Counted from the stretch's first letter, positions 39,354 to 50,429 are shown. The stretch is 64,000 nucleotides of DNA from Candidatus Poribacteria bacterium (GCA_022825665.1 JAJDWI010000080.1:16242-80241); one strand, 5' to 3'. The notes: a model not told the origin generated them from the sequence alone. Translations and numbers: made by a program.

Positions 39354-39740
39354 CTAAACGTCAAGCAGTTCTTTGAGGAGAGATGTCAGTTCTTCATTCC
39401 CCGCAGCAAGTTCAATAGCACGTTTCTTTTTATTTTTACGAGAATTATCTGAATCAGTCGAAGAACCGGGTTCCCATAGTACTTCCAGATTTTTTGGTTT
39501 CAACCGATCATAGGTTATTTTGGCAAGTGCATACGGATAATTTTCTGGAATTAAAACAATCCAATCTATCGTTTCACCACGTTCCGAATACTGTCTATCT
39601 ACAGTAAGTGTTGATTCTTGATGTGGAACATTTTTCTTTATCCACTGTTTTCGTCCAAGTGAATCAATTTCAAATGTTCCTACTTCAAGCCAATTACGAC
39701 CCGCACCGTTCGGTTTTGTTGTAACTTCAATACGTGGCAT
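39354..39740 (-). CDS. Hypothetical protein
   Basis: 128-aa ORF with RBS-like upstream sequence; no recognised family. Confidence 0.55.
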   Translation of the reverse strand: MPRIEVTTKPNGAGRNWLEVGTFEIDSLGRKQWIKKNVPHQESTLTVDRQYSERGETIDWIVLIPENYPYALAKITYDRLKPKNLEVLWEPGSSTDSDNSRKNKKKRAIELAAGNEELTSLLKELLDV

Positions 39741-40047
39741 GTTAATTCTTCTCCGTCCTTGATTTGTTGGTATTCACTTACTTTCATGTAAATGCTTCAG
39801 AAAATATGCAAATTTTAGCATGCTATGTAAAATAATTCAAGACTATATCGTTTGATTGGTCTAACATAAAGATACATTTTTAATAGAATTGTATCCACTT
39901 ATTTTAAGTCAAGAATCAGATTGACATGTTAATATACTTTTGATAAACTCAAAAACATCTACCATTCATCACTGTGTTTTTCTGATTGTGGGTGGCATAA
40001 TATTACTAATCTGAATGTATAATATTAAGGTATTAGGATAATAAATC

Positions 40048-41331
40048 ATGCAAGTCGAGATGTTATATGGTTATGACACATTAGCTGTAGAAATACCTGA
40101 CAAGAATCTTGTCAGTGTCTTGGAAACTGCTCTCAGTGTTCCATTAAAGGATGATAGCGGAGCAGTAAGTGATGCAATTTCACAGCCTATTTCCTCTGCA
40201 TCATTGGCTGAAATATCAAAGGGAAGAGAATCTGCCTGCATTGTGATTTCAGATATAACACGACCAGTACCAAATCAAGTAATACTTCCACCGATATTGG
40301 AGACACTAAAACAAGCAGGAATACCTCAGGATAGCGTAACAATTCTAATTGCCACAGGAATACATCGTCCTAATGAAGGAGAAGAACTTGAGGAATTGGT
40401 AGGTAGGGACATAATGAATTCCTACCGTATCGTTAATCATTTTTCTCAAAAGCCTCAAACACATACATATCTTGGGGAGACACAAAAAGGCACACCTGTT
40501 TATATTGATAATACATACATGGAAGCGGATCTAAAGATCGTAACTGGGTTAATTGAACCGCACCTTATGGCAGGTTATTCTGGTGGTAGAAAAGCCATCT
40601 GTCCGGGACTTGCATCGGTTGAAACAATGAAAATAATGCATGGTCCCGAATTGATGGAACATCCAAATTCCGCAGTTGGAATCTTGGACGATAATCCGTT
40701 TCATATAGAAGCGACAGAAATAGCATTGATGGCAGGTGTTGATTTTTGTCTGAATGTAGCAATTGATAAACAACGTCATATTACCGGTGTTTTTGCTGGC
40801 GATCTTGTTGAATCTCATCTAACTGGAGCACGATTTGTTGAGAAATTGGCGAAAGCAACAATCCCCGCACCTGTAGATGGCGTGATTGTTTCGAGTGCTG
40901 GTTATCCATTAGATTCCACGTTTTATCAAGCGATTAAGGGGTTATTAACTGCAGTTGAAATAGTTAAACCAGGTGGAACTATTATGCTTGTAGCTGCTTG
41001 TAGCGAGGGTATTGGTAGCAAACCTTTTACTGATTTGTTGTTCAAAACTGATGATCTTACAGCATTTGTTAAAGGTCTATACAACCCAGCGAATTTCGTA
41101 ATTGACCAATGGCAATTGGAAGAATTGGCAAAAGTTGCTCGCAAAGCAGATATATTGTTTTATACTGACGGAATACCTTATCAACAAAGGTCAAAACTAT
41201 TTGTCCAACCTTTAACGAATCCTCAGGAAGGAATTGATGAAATATTAGCACGATACGGAGAGAATGCTCGAATTGCTGCAATTCCTGAAGGTCCGTATGT
41301 CTTAGCAAAATTAGAAAACACTTTCGATTAA
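40048..41331 (+). CDS. Nickel-dependent lactate racemase-like protein (LarA/DUF2088 family)
   Basis: VISDITRPVPNQVILPPILETL, IATGIHRPNEGEELEELVG, VTGLIEPHLMAGYSGGRKAICPGLASVETM. Confidence 0.9.
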   Translation: MQVEMLYGYDTLAVEIPDKNLVSVLETALSVPLKDDSGAVSDAISQPISSASLAEISKGRESACIVISDITRPVPNQVILPPILETLKQAGIPQDSVTILIATGIHRPNEGEELEELVGRDIMNSYRIVNHFSQKPQTHTYLGETQKGTPVYIDNTYMEADLKIVTGLIEPHLMAGYSGGRKAICPGLASVETMKIMHGPELMEHPNSAVGILDDNPFHIEATEIALMAGVDFCLNVAIDKQRHITGVFAGDLVESHLTGARFVEKLAKATIPAPVDGVIVSSAGYPLDSTFYQAIKGLLTAVEIVKPGGTIMLVAACSEGIGSKPFTDLLFKTDDLTAFVKGLYNPANFVIDQWQLEELAKVARKADILFYTDGIPYQQRSKLFVQPLTNPQEGIDEILARYGENARIAAIPEGPYVLAKLENTFD

Positions 41332-41357
41332 TACATTATATATTTATGCTGTAACTT

Positions 41358-41483
41358 TATAGTAAAATTCGTAATTACTTGGACACTTTGGTAGGTTGGG
41401 TTAGGATACCGAACCTGTGTAAATAGTGCGGTTAGAAACCTAACCTACCAGGGCGTGTGAACATATTTTTGGATTTCACTATA
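41358..41483. repeat. Family C MITE-like repeat upstream of minC
   Basis: Ends tatagtaaaattc and ggatttcactata; core ggtaggttgggttag...aacctaacctaccagg. Confidence 0.7.
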
Positions 41484-41518
41484 AGTATGTAATAATAAAA
41501 TTTTCATAAAGTTAGGGT

Positions 41519-42202
41519 GTGGTAATTATGGAAAATTCAATAGTGAAACTCAGAGGATATAAAGATGGTTTACATCTGATTATAACACCGAAAGTTGATC
41601 TGGTAGAGGTAGAGACTGCAATCAATAAATTGCTGGAGGGGATGAATCAACCTTTATCTGGAACTTCCATACATATTGATTTGACGACTTCACCCTTAAC
41701 CTCCGATGACATGAAGGAATTAGAAACATACCTCACTGAAAACTACGATCTTGTTGTTAGTGGTGTAAACATACTTGATGAAAACGACGAATCTCCGATC
41801 TTAGCTGCACCTGCAACCCATAGTATTGCCCCAAATTTACAAGCAGATGATCAACCTGATTTCGGACAAGCTAAAATTGTTCGACAAACAATTCGTTCGG
41901 GACAGACAACATCTTGTCTAACTGGAAGCGTACTAATATATGGAGATGTCAATCCTGGGGGAGAAGTTGTTGCATCTGGAGATATTATTGTCCTCGGTGC
42001 CTTGCGGGGAAATGCACATGCTGGTGCTCATGGAAAATTATCATCAGTGATAATTGCTATGGAGTTAGTTCCATTACAACTTCAAATTGGAACGTATGTG
42101 AATCGTCCACCGTTGGGTCAAAAGTCGAGAGGATATCCTGAGATTGCTCGCGTTGGTGCCGAAGATGTAATCATCGTTGAGGAATTTATTAAATTCAATT
42201 AG
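41519..42202 (+). CDS. minC: Septum site-determining protein MinC
   Basis: Beta-helical C-terminus RSGQTTSCLTGSVLIYGDVNPGGEVVASGDIIVLGALRGNAHAGAHG; followed by minD and minE. Confidence 0.95.
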   Translation: MVIMENSIVKLRGYKDGLHLIITPKVDLVEVETAINKLLEGMNQPLSGTSIHIDLTTSPLTSDDMKELETYLTENYDLVVSGVNILDENDESPILAAPATHSIAPNLQADDQPDFGQAKIVRQTIRSGQTTSCLTGSVLIYGDVNPGGEVVASGDIIVLGALRGNAHAGAHGKLSSVIIAMELVPLQLQIGTYVNRPPLGQKSRGYPEIARVGAEDVIIVEEFIKFN

Positions 42203-42210
42203 AAGGAAGG

Positions 42211-43011
42211 TTGACTATGGGTAAGGTAATCGTAATTACTTCTGGAAAGGGTGGTGTAGGTAAAACCACATCAACTGCGAATTTAGGGACTGCATTAGCA
42301 ATGATCAGTAAAAAGGTAGTAATTATAGACGCAGATGTGGGATTGCGGAATCTTGATGTTGTTATGGGTTTAGAAAGTAGAGTCGTTTATACATCTATGG
42401 ATGTAATTGAAAAACGGTGTGAACTTGAAAAAGCCCTTGTTAAAGATAGGCGTGTTGAAGATTTATTCCTACTCGCAGCTTCACAACGCAACAGAAAAGA
42501 TGATATAAAACCTGAACAGATGCTTGATATATGTGAACGGCTAAAAGAAATCTATGACTTTGTTCTTGTTGATTCACCTGCAGGTATTGAACAGGGGTTT
42601 CATAACGCTGCAGCGGGTGCAGAAGAAGCCATTATCATCACAACACCAGATGTTTCTGCTATCAGAGATGCTGATAGAATAATCGGTCTACTACAAAACC
42701 AAGATATTGAACCAATTAACTTAATTCTGAATAGACTGTCACCAACACTTGTTAAAAAAGGAAATATGATTAGTAAGAATGATGTTTTAGATATATTAAA
42801 TATCGATCTGCTTGGAATCGTCCCAGAGGATCCAGGTGTAATTGCATCTACTAATCGTGGAGTGCCTCTTGTTCATAACGATGGGTCACCTGGGGCAGAT
42901 GCCTATATGCGCATAGCACGTCGTATGATAGGACAACGTGTGCCTATTCCTGAAATGCGAGATGATAACTTTTTTTCTAATATATTGAAATGGTTCTCAA
43001 GAAATAAATAG
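42211..43011 (+). CDS. minD: Septum site-determining ATPase MinD
   Basis: GKVIVITSGKGGVGKTTSTANLGTALA; VVIIDADVGLRNLDVVMGLE; C-terminal amphipathic NFFSNILKWFSRNK. Confidence 0.97.
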   Translation: MTMGKVIVITSGKGGVGKTTSTANLGTALAMISKKVVIIDADVGLRNLDVVMGLESRVVYTSMDVIEKRCELEKALVKDRRVEDLFLLAASQRNRKDDIKPEQMLDICERLKEIYDFVLVDSPAGIEQGFHNAAAGAEEAIIITTPDVSAIRDADRIIGLLQNQDIEPINLILNRLSPTLVKKGNMISKNDVLDILNIDLLGIVPEDPGVIASTNRGVPLVHNDGSPGADAYMRIARRMIGQRVPIPEMRDDNFFSNILKWFSRNK

Positions 43012-43019
43012 AGGTTCCT

Positions 43020-43277
43020 ATGAATTTCAAAAATATTTTTACTCGGAAGGCGAAAACAAGTAATATCGCCACTCAACGATTAAAACTCATCCTTACACAA
43101 GATCGTTTTGATGTAAGTGATGATTCCATGCAAAAACTACAGGTAGAATTAACAGAAGTGTTGGCAAAATACTTTGAGTTTACTATGAACTCTGTAAAAA
43201 TGTCCTTAAAACGTGACGGAAATTCTTATGTGTTGATGGCTGATTTTCCATTCAAACAATTAAAAAAATCAAGTTAG
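43020..43277 (+). CDS. minE: Cell division topological specificity factor MinE
   Basis: ATQRLKLILTQDR and position directly after minD. Confidence 0.9.
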   Translation: MNFKNIFTRKAKTSNIATQRLKLILTQDRFDVSDDSMQKLQVELTEVLAKYFEFTMNSVKMSLKRDGNSYVLMADFPFKQLKKSS

Positions 43278-43312
43278 ATTTGAAGGTGCCAATTACCAAA
43301 TATAGATATGAT

Positions 43313-44119
43313 TTAGAGAATTAAATCCCATATTGCCTTTGCTACACCATTATCATCATTAGTGGTAGTGATATAATCCGCACAGTCTTTGATAGGTGTA
43401 ACTGCGTTTTCCATAGCAATACCATATCCTGCTGTTTTTAGCAAACTTTCATCATTGTAACTATCACCAAAGGCAACAACAGCATCTAACAGGATTTTGA
43501 ATCTGTTGCATAGAGCCATCAAGGCATTTCCTTTGGTAACATTAGGATTCATGAATTCTATGTATTCAGGTTGTGTTTGTGTCACATAAAGTTTGTCAAG
43601 ATATTTTGATTTGAATCGTTCTAACAACTGTTCTAATTCTTCTGCCTTGTGAATAATAAGCAATTTCGTTGGTGTCTTATCATCCATTTGCTGTAGATTA
43701 CCGATTGGAATTGCTGGAACACCTGTCCGCACTTCATATAGTTCACTCCATTCATTCCTTTCAACTACATATAGTTCATCGTTTAAACAATAATTCAAAT
43801 GTAAATTCTGATCGTTGCAATCACGAACAATCATCGATGCATATTCAGCAGGTACAGGTGTGTGATGATATACCTCATCAGTAATTGCATGTTTTACCAT
43901 GCCACCATTATATGAAATAATTGGGTTTTTCAATCCGATTTCATCACTAATAGGTTTAATTGATCGATGCATTCGTCCGGAGACTAATACCACAAGTATA
44001 TCGTTGTCAGCAAGTTGTTGTAATGCTTTACAATTCTCAGGCGATAATTCGTGATTACTGTTTAATAACGTTCCATCTAAATCAAAAGCTGCCATACGGC
44101 AATGTATTTTCTTTGACAT
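43313..44119 (-). CDS. Cof-type HAD hydrolase
   Basis: MAAFDLDGTLLNSNHELSPEN; VVAFGDSYNDESLLKTAGYGIAMENA. Confidence 0.93.
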   Translation of the reverse strand: MSKKIHCRMAAFDLDGTLLNSNHELSPENCKALQQLADNDILVVLVSGRMHRSIKPISDEIGLKNPIISYNGGMVKHAITDEVYHHTPVPAEYASMIVRDCNDQNLHLNYCLNDELYVVERNEWSELYEVRTGVPAIPIGNLQQMDDKTPTKLLIIHKAEELEQLLERFKSKYLDKLYVTQTQPEYIEFMNPNVTKGNALMALCNRFKILLDAVVAFGDSYNDESLLKTAGYGIAMENAVTPIKDCADYITTTNDDNGVAKAIWDLIL

Positions 44120-44130
44120 GTAATTTTAGT

Positions 44131-45249
44131 TTACCAGATAGCCTGTTCAGTCTTCCTATCAAACAGGTGCATTTGTCCTTCATCAAAATCCAACCAGATC
44201 GTATCTCCAATCTGAACCTGAAATGTTGGATGTGTCCTGACTCTTAACAGTATCAGTTCTTGAGTTTCCATATCGGTCCCAAGTATTAAATCAATAATAT
44301 TTACAGGTCCAAGTGGTTCAATCAGATGTACATCTGTTTTGATTTTTCCTGCAATAGGTTCTTTAGATACCTTGATGTGTTCTGGTCGAACACCAAAGAC
44401 ATATCTGTTTTCATTAGAGTTTATATTCAAGTGTGACTGTTGTCGTGTAGTAAGATCTAACTGAACATCGGTATGACTAAGCTGCAAAACAGTTTGTCCC
44501 TGATTAATAGTGACTTCAGCGTCAATTAAATTCATTGTTGGCATACCCATGAACCCTGCAACGAATAAGCTTTTCGGTTTATTGTATATTTCATGAGGAG
44601 TGCCAACCTGTTGGAGTACCCCTTGATGCATGACAGCTATTCGATCCGCAAGAGACATCGCCTCAATCTGATCGTGTGTAACAAAAATAGTTGTTGCACC
44701 TATTTCGTGCTGGAGTCGTTTTATTTCTGCGCGTGTATCAATTCTGAGTTTTGCGTCTAAATTTGCCATCGGTTCATCAAGGAGATAAACTTTTGGTTGG
44801 CGCACCATTGCCCTTCCCAGCGCGACACGTTGCATTTCACCACCGCTCAATACACTCGGTTTCCTATCTAAAATATCGGTGATTTGCAATATATCAGCAA
44901 CCTTTTTAACTCGTTCATCTATATCGGGTTTTGGAACTTTGACTGCTTTCAGCGGAAACGCGATGTTATCAAATACTCGTAGATGTGGATACAACGCATA
45001 AAACTGAAAAACGAAGGCAATGTCTCGGTCTGCAGGGGAAAGGTCATTCACGCGATTACCGTCAATCAGTATATCACCCTCTTCAGGATGTTCTAATCCA
45101 GCAATCATTCTAAGGGTAGTTGTTTTTCCACATCCCGATGGACCTAAGAAGACAATGAATTCCTTATCTTCTATTACCAGATTGAAATCCTTGACTGCAA
45201 CAACATCCCCAAATCTTTTTACTATATTTTCTAATTTGATTTGTGCCAT
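44131..45249 (-). CDS. Carbohydrate-type ABC transporter ATP-binding protein (UgpC/MalK family)
   Basis: GPSGCGKTTTLRMIAGLE, LSGGEMQRVALGRAMVRQPKVYLLDEPMANLDAKLR, C-terminal TOBE-like region. Confidence 0.95.
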   Translation of the reverse strand: MAQIKLENIVKRFGDVVAVKDFNLVIEDKEFIVFLGPSGCGKTTTLRMIAGLEHPEEGDILIDGNRVNDLSPADRDIAFVFQFYALYPHLRVFDNIAFPLKAVKVPKPDIDERVKKVADILQITDILDRKPSVLSGGEMQRVALGRAMVRQPKVYLLDEPMANLDAKLRIDTRAEIKRLQHEIGATTIFVTHDQIEAMSLADRIAVMHQGVLQQVGTPHEIYNKPKSLFVAGFMGMPTMNLIDAEVTINQGQTVLQLSHTDVQLDLTTRQQSHLNINSNENRYVFGVRPEHIKVSKEPIAGKIKTDVHLIEPLGPVNIIDLILGTDMETQELILLRVRTHPTFQVQIGDTIWLDFDEGQMHLFDRKTEQAIW

Positions 45250-45257
45250 AACAGTAT

Positions 45258-46058
45258 TCAGGGACGAGTATCAGTATCAATTGGAGGTTCATCATTTTCA
45301 AGGAACCGATCTATTGTATTCCGTGTTGCAGGACTTGTTCGGAAGTCTGCAACCCAAGGTTGGCGGAAGTAAGCCTGTTTTTCTCGTGGTAAACCATTTA
45401 ATACGGCTGGTGGTATGCGTAAGCGATGCCAGTGGGTTGCAAGATGGGCATAAGCGTTGAGTATGGCAATACGTGGGGTATCACGTTGCCATACAGGACC
45501 TGCATGGCACAAGTTTTCAGTAAAGAAGATTGCACTACCAGCAGGACACTCATAAGTCGTTAAAAATGGACTGCGTTTTCCCTCTTCTAAAGACATGTGA
45601 TCAGGATGCATAGGGAAGTTTGCTTTGTGACTACCGACAATAAAATGTGTTCCACCATCGTTTTTGGAGACATCTGTAAGTTCAAAAACTACGCGTACCA
45701 TTCCAGCATGGATTCTTCCATTGTTCACACGATAGCCAAATATAGGATCCCCTTGACGAGGACCTCCACCATGGAGACCTCCGTGTTCCTGTCCTTTCTT
45801 ACGCCAAACAGAAAATGTACTTTCCATACGAATATCCGGACCAATGATTTCATGTAAGACATCAATTACCTTCGGATGATCAATGAGGACATTTGAAGCA
45901 CCACCAGGAACTGCTCTATGTTCTGGAGGTAGTGATTCTGGATCACGGCGGATTCTATCCAGTTGGTCAACGATAGCATCAACTTCGTCCTTACTTAATA
46001 TCGCTGGACGCACAAGGAAACCGGATAAATCAAAACGAAATTTTTCTTCATCAGTCAT
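45258..46058 (-). CDS. Phytanoyl-CoA dioxygenase family protein
   Basis: GFLVRPAILSKDEVDAIVDQLDRI, GGTHFIVGSHKANFP, CPAGSAIFFTENLCHAGPVW. Confidence 0.88.
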   Translation of the reverse strand: MTDEEKFRFDLSGFLVRPAILSKDEVDAIVDQLDRIRRDPESLPPEHRAVPGGASNVLIDHPKVIDVLHEIIGPDIRMESTFSVWRKKGQEHGGLHGGGPRQGDPIFGYRVNNGRIHAGMVRVVFELTDVSKNDGGTHFIVGSHKANFPMHPDHMSLEEGKRSPFLTTYECPAGSAIFFTENLCHAGPVWQRDTPRIAILNAYAHLATHWHRLRIPPAVLNGLPREKQAYFRQPWVADFRTSPATRNTIDRFLENDEPPIDTDTRP

Positions 46059-46138
46059 GTATCAAACTCCTATAGCATAGTTATTTCAACATTAGGATAG
46101 ATCTATGTTTTCATGTGTAGAATACATAAGATAATCAT

Positions 46139-46966
46139 CTATAATCTTATTTTCTTGAATTGCTCTATCTGTGCGGTTATTGCACGTTCTGTTGGAAGCC
46201 TTTCAGCACTTGATGCACCATAGAAACCTACGACACCTTTGGTATTATCTAACACATAGGTTGCATCCTCTGGTTCAGCGATAGGACCTCCGTGACATAT
46301 TACCAGTATTTCAGGGTTAACTCCTTTAGCTGCGTCATGAATAGACTGCACACGTTTGGCAGCATCTTCAAGTGTAAATGCAGTTTTTGCTCCGATAGAC
46401 CCTTTCGTTGTAAGACCCATGTGTGCTACAAGGATATCCGCACCTGCATCTGCCATCTGTTCCGCTTCAGATTCGTTGAACGCATAAGGTGTGGTTAGCA
46501 TATTCATCTTATGTGCAGTGCGAATCATTTCTACTTCAGGTCCATATCCCATGTCTGTTTCTTCCAGAAGTTGACGGAATGTACCATCAATTAGACCTAC
46601 AGTAGGAAAGTTTTGTACACCTGAAAATCCGACAGCATCAATCTGACTTAGGAAAATATCCATCAATCGAAACGGGTCTGTTCCGCAGACTCCAGCCAGG
46701 ACAGGTGTATTTTTGACGACAGGTAAAACCTCGCTTGCCATTTCTACCACTATTTGATTAGCGTCACCATACGGCATCATACCAGCAAGAGAGCCTCTAC
46801 CTGCCATACGGAATCTACCGGAATTGTAGATAATGATTAAGTCAATTCCACCTGCCTCCTCACATTTTGCAGAAATACCAGTGCCTGCACCAGCACCAAT
46901 GATAGGTTTTCCAGCATCAATATTGGTGCGAAGTTGATGTAATATATCCTCACGTTTAAATTTCAT
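46139..46966 (-). CDS. Phosphoenolpyruvate hydrolase family protein (TIM-barrel signal transduction family)
   Basis: [68 protein letters not shown]. Confidence 0.9.
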   Translation of the reverse strand: MKFKREDILHQLRTNIDAGKPIIGAGAGTGISAKCEEAGGIDLIIIYNSGRFRMAGRGSLAGMMPYGDANQIVVEMASEVLPVVKNTPVLAGVCGTDPFRLMDIFLSQIDAVGFSGVQNFPTVGLIDGTFRQLLEETDMGYGPEVEMIRTAHKMNMLTTPYAFNESEAEQMADAGADILVAHMGLTTKGSIGAKTAFTLEDAAKRVQSIHDAAKGVNPEILVICHGGPIAEPEDATYVLDNTKGVVGFYGASSAERLPTERAITAQIEQFKKIRL

Positions 46967-47031
46967 TGATTAAATCCTTTAGATACACAATTAACATTTA
47001 TTCAGATAACATTTATTCAGAATATGTAGGA

Positions 47032-47820
47032 TTACATTTTGAGATTTGCCCAAGTTGTTGCCAATTTTCCGTGTGCTGAGACATCAAGTGTGTCATTAAT
47101 GATTCTTTGGATTTCAGCTTCTGTTAGAGGATAGTTTGCTAACATTACTTCATCCATACTACCTACAAAAAAACGAGGACAGCATGCATTGTTTTCACCG
47201 CCGAGTCGTAATACTTTATCCGGTGAACTTCTACCAACGCCTTTCTGAGAAATAGCCGTCCCATCATGTTCACCATTTATATAAAAACGTATATCTGTTC
47301 CATCCCAAACCACAGCAATATGTGTCCATTCTTTTGCCGTTATTTTACCAAATGATATATGATAACCGGGATTGTCGGTATCATAAAAATAATATGCAAG
47401 TTTTCCTTCACCTGGTTCAATTTGCAGGTAATAAGTGTTTTTGTAAAAGATGGTATTTTTATTTTCTTGAGGACCGACAGGAAGTTCATCAAGATAAACC
47501 CAAGCCATCATCGTAATTGCTTCGTCTATATCCACCTCTTTGGAATGTGCTACTTCAATGTAGGCAGGTTTTGCCGCGGTCCCTGCCATCTTCACACCTT
47601 TACCAAGTATTCCCGCTGTCCATACAACATCTCCGTTAAATTTACCTACTAAACCTGCTGTGGCATCCTTTGTCTCTTTTCCGGTTCCTTCGTCAAAGTG
47701 CCATACATATAACTTCTCACCGAGTTGATCAACGTTACCTTTTCCCCCAGCCGCAAACACAACCTGACAACAAAACAGACTGAGGATTGTACTTATTATG
47801 ATAAATCTCCGAGATTTCAT
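47032..47820 (-). CDS. Secreted LamG/concanavalin-A-like lectin domain protein
   Basis: Signal peptide; YVWHFDEGTGKETKDATAG...MAWVYLDELP...FYINGEHDGTA; C-terminus GKLATTWANLKM. Confidence 0.88.
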   Translation of the reverse strand: MKSRRFIIISTILSLFCCQVVFAAGGKGNVDQLGEKLYVWHFDEGTGKETKDATAGLVGKFNGDVVWTAGILGKGVKMAGTAAKPAYIEVAHSKEVDIDEAITMMAWVYLDELPVGPQENKNTIFYKNTYYLQIEPGEGKLAYYFYDTDNPGYHISFGKITAKEWTHIAVVWDGTDIRFYINGEHDGTAISQKGVGRSSPDKVLRLGGENNACCPRFFVGSMDEVMLANYPLTEAEIQRIINDTLDVSAHGKLATTWANLKM

Positions 47821-47961
47821 TGTAATTCCTCCTGTGAATTGTGCTTATGAGTTCGTTGAAGTTAACTTGTAGCATGATTTACACTCAATATATTGAAGTT
47901 TTGCTGTTTATATAATTCTCATACAATAGTTAAAGAAGTTATAATCAATTAGACAATAGAT

Positions 47962-48735
47962 TTATTTTTTAAGATTTCCCCATGTTGTTGCGAGTTTTCC
48001 ACTTGGGGATACATCAAAAAACACACCATTGTTCATATCCGAATTAATTTCGTCCTCTGTAAGGGCACGACTGTAGATTGCTACTTCATCAACAAGACAA
48101 ACTGTACCAGATAGTCCAGTTTGAGATTTACCTATTCGGAATACTATATCAACACTGAAAATTTCATTACCCGGTGGTTTCCATTCTACGTCTAACTCAC
48201 CATCAATATATTGTCTGATCATGTCACCGTCAAAAGTAGATGAGACATGATGCCATTCTTTTAACTTAGGTTTAATCGTTTGTTTATTTCGGGAACCTTG
48301 CCATCCTCCGCCGACATTCATCCAAGTCTCAATCTGTGGTGAACCGGTAGGATTTGAACTCCACTGTAGACAATATCCACCTGTGTTGTTGGGTGTCCTA
48401 CGTCCCATCAAGTTAGAGTCACCTTGATCTTGTTCTGGGAAAAACCATGCTTGTATCGTGAGTTCATCTGTAATATCAAGTTCAGGTACAGATGCAATTT
48501 CTACATATTTTTCAGTATCAGCAATTTGTATACAACCACCAATTTTACCATCTTTTGACCAAGTTGCCCCGTGTAGGGTTGCTTCAAGGTCATTTCCACT
48601 TGCATCCATTGCTGTATCGCCATTTCCCTCGTCAAATGGAAGATATAACATCAGATCTTTATCATCGTTTATTGCCCAAGCATTATAACTGATACTTAGG
48701 ACGAAAATGAGAAGAATAGTAGTAAGTTTCATCAC
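47962..48735 (-). CDS. Secreted LamG domain protein (paralog of the neighbour)
   Basis: LMLYLPFDEGNGDTAMDASGNDLEATLHGATW...AWFFPEQD; C-terminus GKLATTWGNLKK. Confidence 0.88.
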   Translation of the reverse strand: MMKLTTILLIFVLSISYNAWAINDDKDLMLYLPFDEGNGDTAMDASGNDLEATLHGATWSKDGKIGGCIQIADTEKYVEIASVPELDITDELTIQAWFFPEQDQGDSNLMGRRTPNNTGGYCLQWSSNPTGSPQIETWMNVGGGWQGSRNKQTIKPKLKEWHHVSSTFDGDMIRQYIDGELDVEWKPPGNEIFSVDIVFRIGKSQTGLSGTVCLVDEVAIYSRALTEDEINSDMNNGVFFDVSPSGKLATTWGNLKK

Positions 48736-48774
48736 AAATTCCTTTGCTATAAAGCAGTGTTATCTTATTCGTAA

Positions 48775-50409
48775 TTAGAACCTTGAAATTTCAATCTCTT
48801 TTGCTGTAATAAACTCAAGTAATGCAGGCGTGCCTTCCTGCGTTTTTTGGATTCCACGTTGAATTGCGGGAATTATTTGGTCCGGCGTTTCAACTCGTTC
48901 ACCGTAACCTCCGAATGCTTTTGCCATATCAGCATAGTTACCAGAAATGTCTGTGGAACGATATTTCTCAGTTGATACAGGCATGATAGGAATCTCAATA
49001 GCCATTGAGAAGTTATTGAAAAGGACTGAGAGTATTGGTATTCGTTCACGAACTGCTGTTTCAAAATCCATACCGGTGAAACCGATTGCTGCGTCTCCCC
49101 AAACATTGACACAAAGTGCATCCGGTTTAGCAAGTTTTGCACCCATAGCAAGACCGAGACCGTAACCGAGTTGGGTTGTTTTACCCCAACCTATGTATGT
49201 GAGTGGATTTTCACATTGCCAAAATGGAGACAGTTGATCGCGAGGACTCCCCGCATCGTGTGTGATAATAGTATTTTTAACGTCAACGGTACGTAATAGA
49301 TCCCATATCACCCGATATGGTGTCATTGGTACGTCATCGGATGTTAGTTTTTGCTTCCACTGATACAACCATTCAGTTTTTACTTGCCCAATTTCTTCAG
49401 TGATAGCAGCCGTTTTATCTTCTGAAGGGTCGCCAATTCTATCACTTACTGCCTCTACTAAACCTTCTAAAATCAAACCTGCATCACCGACCAGAGCAGA
49501 TTCAACAGGAACGTCTTTATTGATGTCAGCAGGATCTAAGGTAGCATGGATGACGCGTTTCCCTTCTGGTATAGAAACCCCAAAGTTAGTTCTACTAAAA
49601 CTACATCCAATACCAAATAGGAGATCTGTCTTTTGAAGGAAGTGATGTACCGGTTTAGGAATTGAACGTCCACCCGAACCGAGTGCTAAGTGATGGTTTT
49701 CTGGAAAAGCACTTTTCCCACCTAAACTTGTTGTAACAGGAGCGGAAAGGAGTTCAGCGAGTTCTCGTAGTGAATCCCATGCTTGCGCGTAATGGACTCC
49801 TTGTCCTGCATAGATTACAGGACATTCTGCTGCTATCAAAGCGTCAGCAACTGCTTCAATTTCAGAACCACTGGGACCATATCGCACAGTAGGCACAGGT
49901 GTCGGATCAAAGGGATCGGGTACTTCTTGTCCCATTAGGTCACCGGGAATTTCCACAAGTGCAGGTCTGGGTCTACCGTTTCGAACCTGAGTAAATGCAC
50001 GCCGCATCACCTCTGGTAACGCCTCTGGAACTGTAAGTTGTTCACACGATTTTGTTACATGACGGAAGTTTAGCGATGAATTGAAATTCGGTTGAATCTG
50101 TGACAAGGGACGTGAATATCCCATCGGTAGAACGACAATTGGTGCTGAATCTCCATAAGCTTGTGCGACTCCGCCAAATGCATTTTCTGATCCTGGTCCA
50201 CTCTGCATGCAAAACACTCCGATTTTTTCTCCGGAGGTAATACGACTCATCGCATCTGCCATGTGCAACCCGATACGTTCTTGACGGACAATTATCGGTC
50301 GGATATCAACTTTCGCAGCGGCTTCAATAATTGGGTTAACAGGATACGCGAACAGATATTCCACACCCTCTGTTTTTAGTACCTTAGCAACCGCATCAAC
50401 AACTTTCAT
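48775..50409 (-). CDS. Thiamine pyrophosphate-requiring enzyme (acetolactate synthase-like)
   Basis: YLFAYPVNPIIEAAAKVDIRPIIVRQERIGLHMADAMSR, QSGPGSENAFGGVAQAYGDSAPIVVLP, GDAAIGFTGMDFETAVRERIPILSVLFNN (TPP motif). Confidence 0.92.
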   Translation of the reverse strand: MKVVDAVAKVLKTEGVEYLFAYPVNPIIEAAAKVDIRPIIVRQERIGLHMADAMSRITSGEKIGVFCMQSGPGSENAFGGVAQAYGDSAPIVVLPMGYSRPLSQIQPNFNSSLNFRHVTKSCEQLTVPEALPEVMRRAFTQVRNGRPRPALVEIPGDLMGQEVPDPFDPTPVPTVRYGPSGSEIEAVADALIAAECPVIYAGQGVHYAQAWDSLRELAELLSAPVTTSLGGKSAFPENHHLALGSGGRSIPKPVHHFLQKTDLLFGIGCSFSRTNFGVSIPEGKRVIHATLDPADINKDVPVESALVGDAGLILEGLVEAVSDRIGDPSEDKTAAITEEIGQVKTEWLYQWKQKLTSDDVPMTPYRVIWDLLRTVDVKNTIITHDAGSPRDQLSPFWQCENPLTYIGWGKTTQLGYGLGLAMGAKLAKPDALCVNVWGDAAIGFTGMDFETAVRERIPILSVLFNNFSMAIEIPIMPVSTEKYRSTDISGNYADMAKAFGGYGERVETPDQIIPAIQRGIQKTQEGTPALLEFITAKEIEISRF

Positions 50410-50429
50410 TTAATACTCCTAATACTCAT

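Noticed and set aside
39354-39740. E2 ubiquitin-conjugating-like fold (DWIVLIPENYPYALAKITYD resembles an E2 core)
   Set aside because: No catalytic Cys or HPN motif and no E1 or JAB partner nearby; resemblance is too short to support.
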